Of a DNA stretch of 64,000 nucleotides, positions 8,956 through 18,096 are shown in pieces. A model generated the notes under the pieces. It did no database searches, was not told the DNA's origin, and worked only from the letters and a program-made list of their open reading frames with translations. The translations under genes were made by a program, and so were the position numbers. Location of the stretch: positions 776,647-840,646 of the forward strand of contig NZ_KB900627.1 in NCBI RefSeq assembly GCF_000379125.1, read 5' to 3'. The stretch's first letter is position 1. Every line of letters starts with the position of its first letter. The stretch comes from Methylosinus sp. LW4. GTDB taxonomy: Bacteria; Pseudomonadota; Alphaproteobacteria; Rhizobiales; Beijerinckiaceae.

Positions 8956-10934
8956 AAGGGGCGCTGATCGAGCTGCGCGGGGCGGAGCGGCGCTACGCTG
9001 AAGCGGAGCAGGAGATCTATGCGTTGCGCGGCGTCGATCTCGATATCGCCGCTGGCGAAATGATCGCGCTCATGGGTGCCTCCGGCTCCGGAAAATCCAC
9101 TCTGATGAATGTCTTGGGATGCCTCGACCGGCTCAGCGCCGGCAGCTATCGCCTCGCGGGAGGAGAGATCGGATCGCTCGATCGCGATGCGCTCGCGGCG
9201 CTGCGGCGCTCCCGCTTCGGCTTCGTGTTTCAGCGCTATCACTTGCTCCCACAGCTCTCCGCGCTCGCCAATGTCGAGATCCCGGCGATCTATGCCGGCC
9301 TCGACGCGCAAGAGCGTCGCGCGCGGAGCCGGCGGCTCCTGGAACGGCTAGGGCTCAGCGAACGCCTCGGTCATCGCCCGAGCCAATTGTCCGGCGGCCA
9401 GCAGCAGAGGGTCTCGATCGCTCGCGCTCTGATGAATGGCGGCGAGATCATTCTCGCCGACGAACCCACTGGCGCGCTCGACAGCCGCAACGGCCGGGAG
9501 GTCATGGACCTCCTGATCGAGCTCAACCGGCGGGGTCATACGTTGATCATCGCGACCCATGACCCGAGCGTTGCGGAGCACGCTCGGCGCATCGTCGAGC
9601 TCGCCGACGGACGCATCGTGTCCGACCGGCCGACGGAGCGAGACCTGCGTCGTCGCGATCCGAATGCCGTTTTGGCCGACGTCCAGGATGCGGAGGACGG
9701 GCATCCGGCCGACAAAGGCGGGGCCGCGCTCTGGACGCGATTGGCCGAAGCCGCCCTAATGGCCGTGACAGCGCTCGTGTCGCATCGGCTTCGTACAGCG
9801 CTGACCTTGCTCGGCGTCGTCATCGGCATCGTGTCTGTCGTCACCATGGTGGCGGTGGGCGAGGCCGCGCAGCGGTTTCTCGCGGAAGAGCTTCGGGGCT
9901 TCATGACCAATACACTCGAAATCTACCCCGGGAGGGATTGGGGGGACCCGGATCAAAAGCGCATCCAGACCTTGAATGGGGGAGATGTGGCGGCTCTCCG
10001 TCGACAAGAATATGTCATGGCGGTCAGTCCGCTGATAGAGCAAACCGCTTTGTTGCGCCTCGGCTCCGTCAGAGGCTCCGCGACGGTAAGCGGCGTTGGC
10101 GCCGGCTATTTCGAGATGATGCGGCTGCCGATCGAGCGCGGCGCGGCGTTCCGCGCGTCCGACATCGAGAGACAATCTCAGGTCGTCGTTATCGACGCCA
10201 ATGTGAGGCAGCGCTTTTTTGCCGGCGTGGATCCGATCGGTTCGATACTCTTCGTCGGCCGATTACCCTGCATAGTCATCGGCGTGGCGGGACGCAATTA
10301 TCGACAGGAGGCCCGCGGCGGTGGCGCGCGGCTGAACATATGGATTCCTCAGACGACGATGACGGCGCGCTTCGTCGGCCGGGACTACTTCGACAGCATC
10401 GTCGTCGCTCTGCGCGAGGGGGCGACGCCGAAGCCGGCGGAGGAGCGGTTGACGCCCTTTTTGACGGAGCGACACAAAACCAAGGACTTCATGGTGTTCA
10501 ATCTCGCCGACGAGATCAAGTCGAACGTCGCCCTCTATGAGGCGATGTCGTTGCTGCTCGCGGTGATCGGAGGCGTTTCGCTCACGATCGGCGGCGTCGG
10601 CGTGATGAACATCATGCTCGTGTCGGTCGCCGAGCGTGCGCGCGAGATCGGCGTCCGCATGGCCGTTGGCGCATCGCAGGCGGATATCCGGCGGCAATTC
10701 CTGATCGAGGCCGTTCTCATCTGTCTCATCGGCGGCGCGCTCGGCATCGTCCTGTCTAATGTCGTCTGCGAGATCGCCGCATTCTTTCTCCCGCCACGAT
10801 GGGAGATTCGACTTTCCCTTTCGGCCATGGCGGCAGCTCTCGTGAGCGCCACGCTGACTGGCGTGATCTTCGGCTACGCGCCGGCGCGCAACGCGGCCCG
10901 CCTCGATCCCGTAGAAGCGCTTGCTCGGGACTGA
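8952..10934 (+). CDS. MacB-like ABC transporter (fused ATPase-permease)
   Basis: The 660-aa fusion has an ABC ATPase at residues 1-230: Walker A GASGSGKST at 42-50, signature LSGGQQQR, Walker B ILADEPTGALD and the H-loop ATHD. A MacB permease follows: TM1 near 280-300 (LTLLGVVIGIVSVVTMVAVG), a large periplasmic MacB_PCD domain and three C-terminal helices (ALYEAMSLLLAVIGGVSLTI; AREIGVRMAVGASQADI loop). It uses ATP to drive extrusion of substrates from the periplasm through MacA and a TolC-like channel. The gene order receptor, PepSY, MacA, MacB on one strand with gaps of 0-34 bp argues for uptake, reductive release and re-export of a metal chelate. A macrolide or lipopeptide exporter is the alternative. 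Confidence 0.93.
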   Translation: MKGALIELRGAERRYAEAEQEIYALRGVDLDIAAGEMIALMGASGSGKSTLMNVLGCLDRLSAGSYRLAGGEIGSLDRDALAALRRSRFGFVFQRYHLLPQLSALANVEIPAIYAGLDAQERRARSRRLLERLGLSERLGHRPSQLSGGQQQRVSIARALMNGGEIILADEPTGALDSRNGREVMDLLIELNRRGHTLIIATHDPSVAEHARRIVELADGRIVSDRPTERDLRRRDPNAVLADVQDAEDGHPADKGGAALWTRLAEAALMAVTALVSHRLRTALTLLGVVIGIVSVVTMVAVGEAAQRFLAEELRGFMTNTLEIYPGRDWGDPDQKRIQTLNGGDVAALRRQEYVMAVSPLIEQTALLRLGSVRGSATVSGVGAGYFEMMRLPIERGAAFRASDIERQSQVVVIDANVRQRFFAGVDPIGSILFVGRLPCIVIGVAGRNYRQEARGGGARLNIWIPQTTMTARFVGRDYFDSIVVALREGATPKPAEERLTPFLTERHKTKDFMVFNLADEIKSNVALYEAMSLLLAVIGGVSLTIGGVGVMNIMLVSVAERAREIGVRMAVGASQADIRRQFLIEAVLICLIGGALGIVLSNVVCEIAAFFLPPRWEIRLSLSAMAAALVSATLTGVIFGYAPARNAARLDPVEALARD

Positions 10935-11127
10935 CCCGATGTTCGAAATCGAAAGACGAGAAAAACGGGTCGGTCGCGCGAAGCGAAGCAGCGGCGAGCA
11001 ATTTTCGGAACGGGCTGCTCGACAGCGGCTGTGACGAGCTTGTCTCGCAGTCGAAGGCTCTGGTGCGAATGGCGTGAGCGGGACATAGTCCCTCCGTAGG
11101 CGCAACCGGACGCTGGGGCAACGGGCG

Positions 11128-11783
11128 ATGCTGAGTGTGGACGATCTTTTCAAAGGCCGCCATCACGAAATCATCGTTCTCGGCGTGCGCTGGTATCTGC
11201 GATACAAGCCAGCTTCCGAGATCTCGTAGAAATGATGGCGGAACGTGGCTTGTCTTTGGCCTATACGACCATCATGCGCTGGGTTCAGCGCTACGTTCCG
11301 GAGTTCGAAAAGCGGTGGCGGATCGTGGCGCGTCGACGAGACCTACGTCAAGATCAATGGTCGTTGGATCTATCTCTACCGCGCCGTCGCCAAGGCGGGG
11401 AAGTCGGTGGACTTTTTGCTACCCGCAAAGCGAGATGCCGCCGCCCCCGAAGCGTTTTTCCGTAGTGCTTTCACGAGCCACAAACGACCGCCGCGCAAAA
11501 TCACGCTCGACGGATATCAGGCGTCACATCGTGCGGCGCACGAACTTCTCGCGCGGCATAGAGGCGGCGCACGGACTCAAATTCGATCTTCGAAATACCT
11601 GAATTCCTCATTGAACAGGATCACCGATCAATCAAGCTTCGTTTGGGACCTATGGTCGGGTTCAAGCGGTTCCGCCATGCGGCGATCACGATCGCCGAAA
11701 GAAAGGGCCAATTCGCACTGAGCAAATTTGGAGCTGCCGGGACAACGGCACCCGAAATCTGGAACGCAGCGCTGGCTGCCTGA
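11128..11783 (+). pseudogene. IS6-family transposase, frameshifted
   Basis: The three frames together rebuild an IS6/IS26-type transposase. The start is at the ATG at 11128 (SVDDLFKGRHHEIIVLGVRW), followed by ERGLSLAYTTIMRWVQRYVP, then WRVDETYVKINGRWIYLYRA (first catalytic Asp), ITLDGYQASHRA (second Asp) and the C-terminal end GTTAPEIWNAALAA up to the stop at 11781-11783. Frames shift near 11228 and 11325, and again in the last third near 11580-11650. The element is therefore inactive as read. It sits 190 bp after macB. Confidence 0.82.
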
Positions 11784-11786
11784 TCC

Positions 11787-12211
11787 TCATGAAGGTCCGA
11801 CCCCTTTTGCCTCGCCATCCCCAAAATTTGTACCGCAACCATCTTCACCGGCTTGCGGTTCGGATTGCGCCATTTCGCCAAAAAGCGTTCGTGGTTGGAA
11901 AAGCTCCCTCTGTAGCCGCGTGCTTTGATTTCTTGGAAAAGGCGCGGCCGCGCGCCACCGGCCCAGGCGCAACTCGAGAACGACAGGAACACCTTGGATT
12001 GGAAGGTCCTGCAGACGCCGGGCCAGCCGTGACGCGCTGTCGATACTCCTCCACACTCGGGGCATGACCGTACCCCGGCTCCGTCCGCCGATACGTGCCA
12101 GCGATTCTCCCGAAATACAACGCTGGCACGACGACTCCCGGCCCAAAGGCCAAATTCAATTTCTTTGTCATACCCTATTGAGACGCCCAAGCTACGCCCT
12201 TGGCAAGGCAA
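11787..12211 (-). pseudogene. ISL3-family transposase remnant
   Basis: Minus-strand frames carry the ISL3 N-terminal zinc ribbon (VRSCPECGGVSTARHG), the linker RLQDLPIQGVPVVLELRLGRW in a second frame, and then directly LFQEIKARGYRGSFSNHERFLAKWR, which in full-length ISL3 proteins lies much further along. The catalytic middle is deleted and at least one frameshift is present. Confidence 0.65.
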
Positions 12212-12280
12212 AGCAAATAGAGTGACGCAGACCTTCTTTAATTGCCAATCGACAGGAGTCGAGATCGACGACGGCGCCCG

Positions 12281-13918
12281 TTACGACGCAGCCTCGCGAT
12301 CCGCCTTCTCCGCGGCCTGCGCTTTCACCTCCGCAGCTGCGATGCGGCGCGCGCGCAACGCGCCAGTCGGGTCGGTCACCTCGACGAGTCGGAAATTGGA
12401 CAAGGCGACACGGCCGGTCGTGTTGTTCGCCGCCGCGAGGAAATAGACGTAGAAGTTCAAACCATCGCCGCCCGCCTTGCTCGACGTCGCGACCGGGGTC
12501 ACGCCGAGCGGCGCCGAGGCGCCGTCGATCACCAAGATCACTTCCTGATCGCCGAGAACCGGCGATTCGGCGGTGACAACCAGATAATCGCCGGGCTGCG
12601 GCGCGATCCATTGAAGATCGAAGGCGAGCCCATATCCGTCGCCGAAATCCGAATTGTCGTAGCTGCCTTGGAAGTAGGAGAACGCCGGATATCGGCTGGG
12701 CGCGGGCCAGAGGTAGATTCGGCCGCCGCCGTTCGGGTCGAAACGGACATTACCGCCGAAATCGACGAGAGTGATCGGCAGCGCCTGCGTCGAATAGGCG
12801 TACGTGGTCCCGATCGACGGTCCGACCTGCAGATTCCATTGCGAATACGCATTGGCGCCGCCAGGCCAGTTCTGATTGAGCGAGGGCAGGAACGACTTGG
12901 GGGCTGGCGGCCAAGCGAGACCGAGCGGCGGCTCGTTGTTCTGCGAGGCCCCGATCGCCGCGCCGCCATACCAGGTTGCGGCATAAGCGTGCTCATCGCC
13001 GGGGTCGCTGAAATAGAGCTCGGATGGTTGCAGCGCCACTTCGACGATATTTCCGATGTCGCCGCCGCCCTGATAAGCGACGCCGAAATAGGAGGCGTAA
13101 TTGTCGACGAAGGCGCCGGCGGCGCAGGAATAGGACGGATTTTCGATCTGCAGCTGATCGAGATGGAAGCCGAGCAGATTCGCGCCGTTCGCCTCTAGCG
13201 GCGTGGTGCTCTCGGGCGAGTCGAGAATAGTGAGATGCGCGACCCGCCGTCCGCGCTGCTGCAGCGTCAGCGCGGCAACGGTCGCGACCTTGGAGCCGTG
13301 GCTATGGCCGATGAGACGCAGCAGGCCGGTGTGCGCGTTCCAGAAGCTCGGGGCGATCGCCTGCTCGAGCGCGTCGGCGAGACGCAGCCCGTTCACATGG
13401 GTATAGGCTTCCGACTGATAAACGTCCTGATATCCGTCGAAGCCCTTCTCGGTCGCCGAATCGTCGATCCAGGAATAAGCGAGGACGACGGCGTTTGGGT
13501 CCCGCTGGACGATGGATTGCAGCACGCCGAGGGAATTGATCGGCGCCGACGGAGCGGAGGACGGCAACCAAGCCCAGTCTGATGTCCATACGCCGCCGAG
13601 GGCGGCGTTGGCGCCCCACCAAAGCACAGCGCCATTATATTTGTCGACGATGGAGCGATAAGTCGGCGCCCAGCCGTGGATGAGGACATAAATGGTCGGT
13701 GGCGTCGTTCCGGCACCCAGGCTGCCTGGGGCGACCGATGCGAAGGAGGAGGAAGGATCGTTATAGGATGGCAGCATGGTCCCGCCGACCCATTGGCCGA
13801 GACGTTCGATGTTGGAGAAGGCGTTGCCGCGAACCGCGGTCGACCAGTCGGACGGGCCGTTCGGCGGAGCGGGAGGCGCGGGAATGGCGGTAGCAGCGAC
13901 GAGAGTGGACGAAGACAT
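12281..13918 (-). CDS. Lipase-like alpha/beta-hydrolase with C-terminal beta domain
   Basis: The 545-aa protein has an N-terminal alpha/beta-hydrolase domain: oxyanion region IYVLIHGWAPTYRS (about residues 80-93) and nucleophile elbow LLRLIGHSHGSKVA (G-H-S-H-G, Ser near 207), with candidate acid ILDSPEST. The last 150-200 residues (YDNSDFGDGYGLAFDLQWI to FRLVEVTDPTGALRARR) look like an all-beta, carbohydrate-binding-like domain. It ends in an Ala/Lys/Glu-rich helix. No clear signal peptide is visible; the N-terminus is Pro/Ala rich, as in some type I-secreted enzymes. The start is the ATG at 13918, 4 nt after GGAGGAG; the longer frame begins with a TTG inside the ribosome-binding site. It is divergent from the next gene. 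The substrate is unknown. Confidence 0.75.
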   Translation of the reverse strand: MSSSTLVAATAIPAPPAPPNGPSDWSTAVRGNAFSNIERLGQWVGGTMLPSYNDPSSSFASVAPGSLGAGTTPPTIYVLIHGWAPTYRSIVDKYNGAVLWWGANAALGGVWTSDWAWLPSSAPSAPINSLGVLQSIVQRDPNAVVLAYSWIDDSATEKGFDGYQDVYQSEAYTHVNGLRLADALEQAIAPSFWNAHTGLLRLIGHSHGSKVATVAALTLQQRGRRVAHLTILDSPESTTPLEANGANLLGFHLDQLQIENPSYSCAAGAFVDNYASYFGVAYQGGGDIGNIVEVALQPSELYFSDPGDEHAYAATWYGGAAIGASQNNEPPLGLAWPPAPKSFLPSLNQNWPGGANAYSQWNLQVGPSIGTTYAYSTQALPITLVDFGGNVRFDPNGGGRIYLWPAPSRYPAFSYFQGSYDNSDFGDGYGLAFDLQWIAPQPGDYLVVTAESPVLGDQEVILVIDGASAPLGVTPVATSSKAGGDGLNFYVYFLAAANNTTGRVALSNFRLVEVTDPTGALRARRIAAAEVKAQAAEKADREAAS

Positions 13919-14171
13919 GTACTCCTCCAATCAACATGAATAACGGAAGGAGTATTGCACGGTCGATCGGCATTGTCCGCTGTGGTGAGCGCGATGCTTT
14001 GGGCCGATTCAGGGATCAATGCAGATCGAGCACCGCCCCCGTCGTCTCGAATCCGCGTCTGACGCTTGCACTTACGAGTTTTTGCAAATCTGAAGCTCGA
14101 GCTTTTATACAAGCTGCATGCTGGAGCCGCTTTTCCCAGCCGGGCGAAGTTCACCGAGATGCGAGGTCCTG

Positions 14172-15557
14172 ATGTTACGTCGCCGAATAGCGTTCTCGCA
14201 TCTGATGCACGTGTCGGGCCTGTTCGGCCTGACCGCGGCGTTCGCGATCGTGGCAATCGCGATCTCGGCGTTCCGGCTTTCCGAGGGCTCCAAACGGCTG
14301 CGGGTCGCGGTCGGTCCAGCCGGCGGCGTCGATGCCAGCTTCGTAGAGGCGCTATCCGACGCTCTCCAACACGACCGATCGGCGCCGCGACTTTCGGTCG
14401 TCACGACGGACGGCTCGGCGGCAAGCGCGGCGGCGCTGGAAAGCCGACGCGTCGATCTCGCCGTTATTCGTTCAGATGGGACTGTTCCGACCAATGGAGC
14501 CCCGATCGCCGTTTTGCACAACGACGTCGCAATCCTCGTTGCGTTGTCTGGCTCGAAGGGACTCGAAGTCGGACGGCTGGCGGGCAAGCGGGTAGGGATC
14601 GTCCCAGCCTCTGCAGCCAACGACGCGCTCCTAGATGCGATTCTTTCAGAATATGGTGTCGCGCTGGCTTCCGTCGAACATGTGTCGATGTCCGAAGCCG
14701 ACATGCCGACGGCCGTCGCACAGAGACGGGTCGATGCGCTTTTCGCAGTCGCGCCTCTGCGGGGCGGGTTTTTCGAACGTTTCGCGGCGGCCCTGTCGAG
14801 CCATTCCCAAGGCTCGGTAGTTCTCCCGTTCGACAGCGCTGAAGGAATTGCCGCTCGAAATCCAGCGCTTCGGAAAGTCGACGTCCCAGCGGGCCTGATT
14901 TCCGGCGCGCCGCCACGCCCAAAAGACGGTTCCGCCACCATTGCGGTTTCGACCCGATTGGAAGCCTCGAGGGCTCTTTCTGATGAGGTCGTCACCCGCC
15001 TGACCAAGCGGCTTTTCGCAGTGCGGCGCTCGATCGAAGCGCGCGCGCCGATCGCGGCGGCGATGGAAAAAGCCGATAGCGACAAGGATTCGCCGGCAGC
15101 GGCTCATCCTGGCGCGGCCGCCTATTACGACAATACAGAGAAAAGCTTCATGGACGTCTACGGCGATTGGATATACGTCGGCGCCATGGCGTTCAGCGGC
15201 GTCGCCTCGGGCGCCGCCGCGTTGTTGGGCGTGGCGCGTGCTCGTGCGCGCAAGGCCGCGTTGGCGCTCATCGACGATCTCATAGACCTCAAAACGGAGG
15301 CGCATGCGACCATGGAGCTGCCTCGCCTCGGCGAACTGGAAAAAACGAGCGAGGACCTGTCGACGAAGGGCCTGCGCTTTGCGCGTGACCATAATTTCGA
15401 TTCGGCCGGACTCGCGGCGCTGCGTCTCGCGATCGACGAGGCCCGGCGCGCGATCGACGACCAGCGGCAGGAACTAGAGCAGCAACCACAGAGGCTCGCT
15501 CGCGCGACCATGGCGGGATCCAACTCGTTTGAAGCGATCGGGGGCGGGCAGGAATAG
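14172..15557 (+). CDS. Membrane-anchored TAXI-type (TRAP solute-receptor-like) protein
   Basis: The 461-aa protein has a TM helix at about residues 13-36 (GLFGLTAAFAIVAIAISAF). A periplasmic-binding-protein-like domain follows (LRVAVGPAGGVDASFVEAL, SRRVDLAVIRSDG, LAGKRVGIVPASAAND, QRRVDALFAVAPL), as in TAXI-family TRAP receptors. A second TM lies near 333-357 (WIYVGAMAFSGVASGAAALLG), and then comes a cytoplasmic helical tail rich in Ala/Arg/Glu that may form a coiled coil. The two-TM topology with a cytoplasmic tail differs from soluble TAXI receptors and suggests a sensing or scaffolding role. No TRAP permease lies nearby. The start chosen is the ATG at 14172 preceded by GCGAGGTCC; a frame from 14118 is possible. 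Confidence 0.72.
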   Translation: MLRRRIAFSHLMHVSGLFGLTAAFAIVAIAISAFRLSEGSKRLRVAVGPAGGVDASFVEALSDALQHDRSAPRLSVVTTDGSAASAAALESRRVDLAVIRSDGTVPTNGAPIAVLHNDVAILVALSGSKGLEVGRLAGKRVGIVPASAANDALLDAILSEYGVALASVEHVSMSEADMPTAVAQRRVDALFAVAPLRGGFFERFAAALSSHSQGSVVLPFDSAEGIAARNPALRKVDVPAGLISGAPPRPKDGSATIAVSTRLEASRALSDEVVTRLTKRLFAVRRSIEARAPIAAAMEKADSDKDSPAAAHPGAAAYYDNTEKSFMDVYGDWIYVGAMAFSGVASGAAALLGVARARARKAALALIDDLIDLKTEAHATMELPRLGELEKTSEDLSTKGLRFARDHNFDSAGLAALRLAIDEARRAIDDQRQELEQQPQRLARATMAGSNSFEAIGGGQE

Positions 15558-15956
15558 AACCGAGGCCCACTTCGATCGTAGAGCGCTGTTGATCAATTGT
15601 GTGAGCCTGATTGTAAAATGGGGTCGTCTAATCGGAGTTTCCGCGTCAAGTGGTTTTGCGCGGCTTCGAAAGGCGTATGCCGGGTGCAGGTGCAACCGAT
15701 GAGTCCGAGCGCTGCGATGCCCGATCGCCGAATGAAGCCTATCCAATTGATTAGACGGGTGAACTTACGATTCGGGTAATCTCGATTATGGAACCTATAG
15801 CCTGGCCGGACGATGCGCGCGCGCTTGCGCCGCGATCGCCTTCGACAATAACCCTCTCTGATCCGCCTCATAGAAGCGAAACTACGATCTCCCCGCTGCG
15901 CCTTTGTCGCAGTCCTCGACGATATGATGGGCCTCGACGCAGCTCCGACAAACGCA
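15558..15956. other. Gene-poor gap with a possible small lipoprotein ORF
   Basis: No convincing gene fills this stretch. On the minus strand, 15593-15760 reads FIRRSGIAALGLIGCTCTRH, which has the shape of a lipoprotein signal with lipobox LIGC followed by about 30 residues. There is no ATG or GTG in a good place, so it is not called as a gene. The rest shows no repeat or RNA signature that I recognise. Confidence 0.3.
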
Positions 15957-16065
15957 ATTCAGAGATGCTCGCCAAAAAAGCCCAGGATTCTCTCGCGATA
16001 CTCGGCGTTGGTGCGGAAATAAATGTCCTCGTGGCCAACCCCTTCGGCTCTGGACTCGCCTCGTA
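15957..16065 (-). pseudogene. C-terminal scrap of an alpha/beta-hydrolase (dienelactone-hydrolase-like)
   Basis: The minus-strand frame reads GVGHEDIYFRTNAEYRERIL and then GFFGEHL before a stop. A catalytic His in GHED followed by a closing helix is the usual end of dienelactone-hydrolase-type proteins. It is joined directly to the broken 3' end of the serine recombinase, so the recombinase element appears to have inserted into, or recombined with, this gene. Confidence 0.4.
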
Positions 16066-17302
16066 ACGAGCCTGCTGCATTTCCATGTCCACGATTCGTT
16101 GCTGGCCTTCCTGTTGTTCCCGGTGCATCCGCTCCGCCTCGAAAGCCGCGTCGATCGCCATTGGCTCCACCGCCCGCAACAACTCTCGGGAGACCGCGGC
16201 GTCGACCCGGGGGCCGCCGAAGGTCATGCACCGTGACAGCCCCATCATAAGGTTTGGCTTGTCGCAGCGATACACCGGCCGCATCGACGGCAAGTCATGA
16301 CGCCCGACAAAAGCGCCTTGCCGCCCCGGCCGGACTTCACGCCTCCGGCATGACCGTAAGTTTTGAGGGCGAGCTGCTTCTGGTTGCGCTCATATTCCGC
16401 CCAGCAAATATAGCTGCGTGATGATCCTTGATCATCACCTCCCATGTTCCGATCGGCTTGCCATGGCCGTAGCTTCGCCACGCCCTTCCGTCGACAATGG
16501 AGGTGCGTTTCTCACTTTTCCCGTAAACGTAAACTCCCGCGTAGAAGGGATTCTTGAGAACGGCGATCACGTTGCGGTAGCGGATCGGCTTCCAGTCGAA
16601 ACTCGTCATGCGGCCCTCGTCAGAGGGACGTGGGAAGTGGATTTGATCGGCTTTCATCGAGAGCAGCACCTGGCGCGCGCTGCCGAGTTCATGGAAGCGG
16701 ACGAAGATGAGCCGAATGACCTCCTGGAGGCGCTGATCGGGATCAAGGCCGAGCCCCGCTTCCCGGTGCCAGATGTAGCCGAAGGGAACCGACAAGCGCA
16801 GCTCGCCCCGGCCGGCCTTGGATCGGGCGGCATCCAACATCCGGGTGCGTAGCACGCCGAGTTCGAACTCGCTGATGCTGCCTTTCATGCCAAGAAGCAG
16901 CCGATCATTGGGGCGACACGGGTTATAGACCCCCTCGCCATCAATGACGCGGGCTTCGACGAGCCCACACAATTCAAGCAGGTGATGCCAATCGCGGCCG
17001 TTTCGCGCGAGCCTGGACGCATCGAAGCACAAAACGGCGCCGACCTTCCCGGCGCACAGCCATGCCACCAAGCGGTCGAAGCCGGGACGCGCCACCGTTC
17101 CGCTCGCCGAACGACCGAGATCGTCGTCGATGACTTCAACATCCACGAAACCGTGTCGGCGGGCGACATCGACCAGATCATATTGACGCCGCTTGCCCTC
17201 CAGGTTGGTCATCACCTGGGATTGCGTCGACTGGCGCACGTAGACGACGGCCTTCCTCTTCAAGATGGCCGCCGGAATCGTTTCAGCGCTTGTCATCGTC
17301 AA
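16066..17302 (-). pseudogene. Large serine recombinase, frameshifted and 3'-truncated
   Basis: The first 310 or so residues are an intact serine recombinase: the resolvase domain with catalytic Ser in VVYVRQSTQSQ, then DDLGRSASG, DASRLARNGRDWHHLLELC and ISEFELGVLRTRM, followed by the Recombinase domain (VPFGYIWHREAG, AVLKNPFYAGVYVYG). A frameshift near 16410 moves the recombinase zinc-ribbon part (LLSGVMTCRRCGRCIAATSQ; CMTFGGPRVDAAVSRELL) into another frame. The coiled-coil C-terminus stops at about 16066, where unrelated sequence begins. The start at 17302 overlaps the small upstream ORF by 20 bp, a typical arrangement of this cassette. Confidence 0.82.
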
Positions 17303-17462
17303 GCTCCTCTACGCTGATGCCGGCCGCCAACATGAGGATCTGAGCCAACGCCGAAATGATCTTGTCCCGCTCCGCAGAGCCCAGCCCTTCCAGCCTGGTG
17401 TTGTCGAATATCAGGGTCAATTGCCGAGTCGGCTCCACAGCCGACGCTTTGGGAGACTGCAT
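17283..17462 (-). CDS. Small conserved protein of the recombinase / DUF5372 cassette
   Basis: The 59-aa ORF (SPKASAVEPTRQLTLIFDNT near its start, ending VEELDDDKR) has a strong GGAGGA ribosome-binding site 6 nt before the ATG at 17462. Its stop overlaps the start of the serine recombinase. Proteins of this shape commonly sit between a DUF5372 gene and a recombinase gene in alphaproteobacterial mobile cassettes. The function is unknown. Confidence 0.6.
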   Translation of the reverse strand: MQSPKASAVEPTRQLTLIFDNTRLEGLGSAERDKIISALAQILMLAAGISVEELDDDKR

Positions 17463-17742
17463 TGCTTTCCTCCAGAACGATCGCAATATCGCTCCGGCAC
17501 CGTGTGGGATTGATCGCACCAATCAACAGTCGCTCCCGCTCGACGAGTGCGGCGAGGTCGACACGTGGGATGCCAAGAGTCATGCTGGAGCAGACGACGG
17601 GATCGAGCATCCACCCTGCCATCGAGACCACAACGCCGGCGGGCCCCAGGACTTTGAAAAACTGCCCAGTTGCTCGATGTTCCACCCCACGCACAACGAT
17701 CTTGCCGCCAAAATACGGATGCCACCGGAAATGGACTTCCAA
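17299..17742 (-). CDS. DUF5372-like protein of the recombinase cassette
   Basis: The frame encodes LEVHFRWHPYFGGKIVVRGV followed by EHRATGQFFKVLGPAGVVVS and MAGWMLDPVVC, the pattern of DUF5372-like proteins that precede serine recombinases. The last 50 or so codons overlap the small ORF at 17283-17462 in another frame and look less conserved, so a frameshift near 17470 may have extended the protein. The start is uncertain; no ATG is present before EVHF. It is part of the same mobile unit as the recombinase. Confidence 0.5.
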   Translation of the reverse strand: MEVHFRWHPYFGGKIVVRGVEHRATGQFFKVLGPAGVVVSMAGWMLDPVVCSSMTLGIPRVDLAALVERERLLIGAINPTRCRSDIAIVLEESNAVSQSVGCGADSAIDPDIRQHQAGRAGLCGAGQDHFGVGSDPHVGGRHQRRGA

Positions 17743-17771
17743 CTCTTGCCCGACATGGGCAGAATGAACGG

Positions 17772-17983
17772 GTGATGGCCATCACGCGCAAGAACTCACT
17801 ATTCGCCGGGTCCGCTGGCGGTGGGCGGACGTGGGCTTCCATCGCCACCATGCTTCAGACCTGCAAATTAAACGGCGTCGACCCCTACGCCTGGGCCCAA
17901 AGACCCTCGAACGAATCGCCAACCGATGGCCCAACAAAAACATCGAGGCCCTCATGCCCTGGAATTTCAAGCCCGCCGAGTGA
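17772..17983 (+). pseudogene. IS66-family transposase (TnpC) C-terminal scrap
   Basis: The frame reads AITRKNSLFAGSAGGGRTWA and then SIATMLQTCKLNGVDPYAW. After a one-base shift it continues as TLERIANRWPNKNIEALMPW to a stop at 17981-17983. This is the standard end of IS66 TnpC. It lies back to back with the recombinase cassette. Confidence 0.78.
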
Positions 17984-18096
17984 ACGGCGTCGGGTGTACG
18001 CTTACGCTGATCGAGCCAAACCCCGAGATTGTCTTATTGCCTGTCGAGTTGCGCGGCGAGCGTTCATCGCAGGGCGAAACTTCAGGAACCAGGTTA

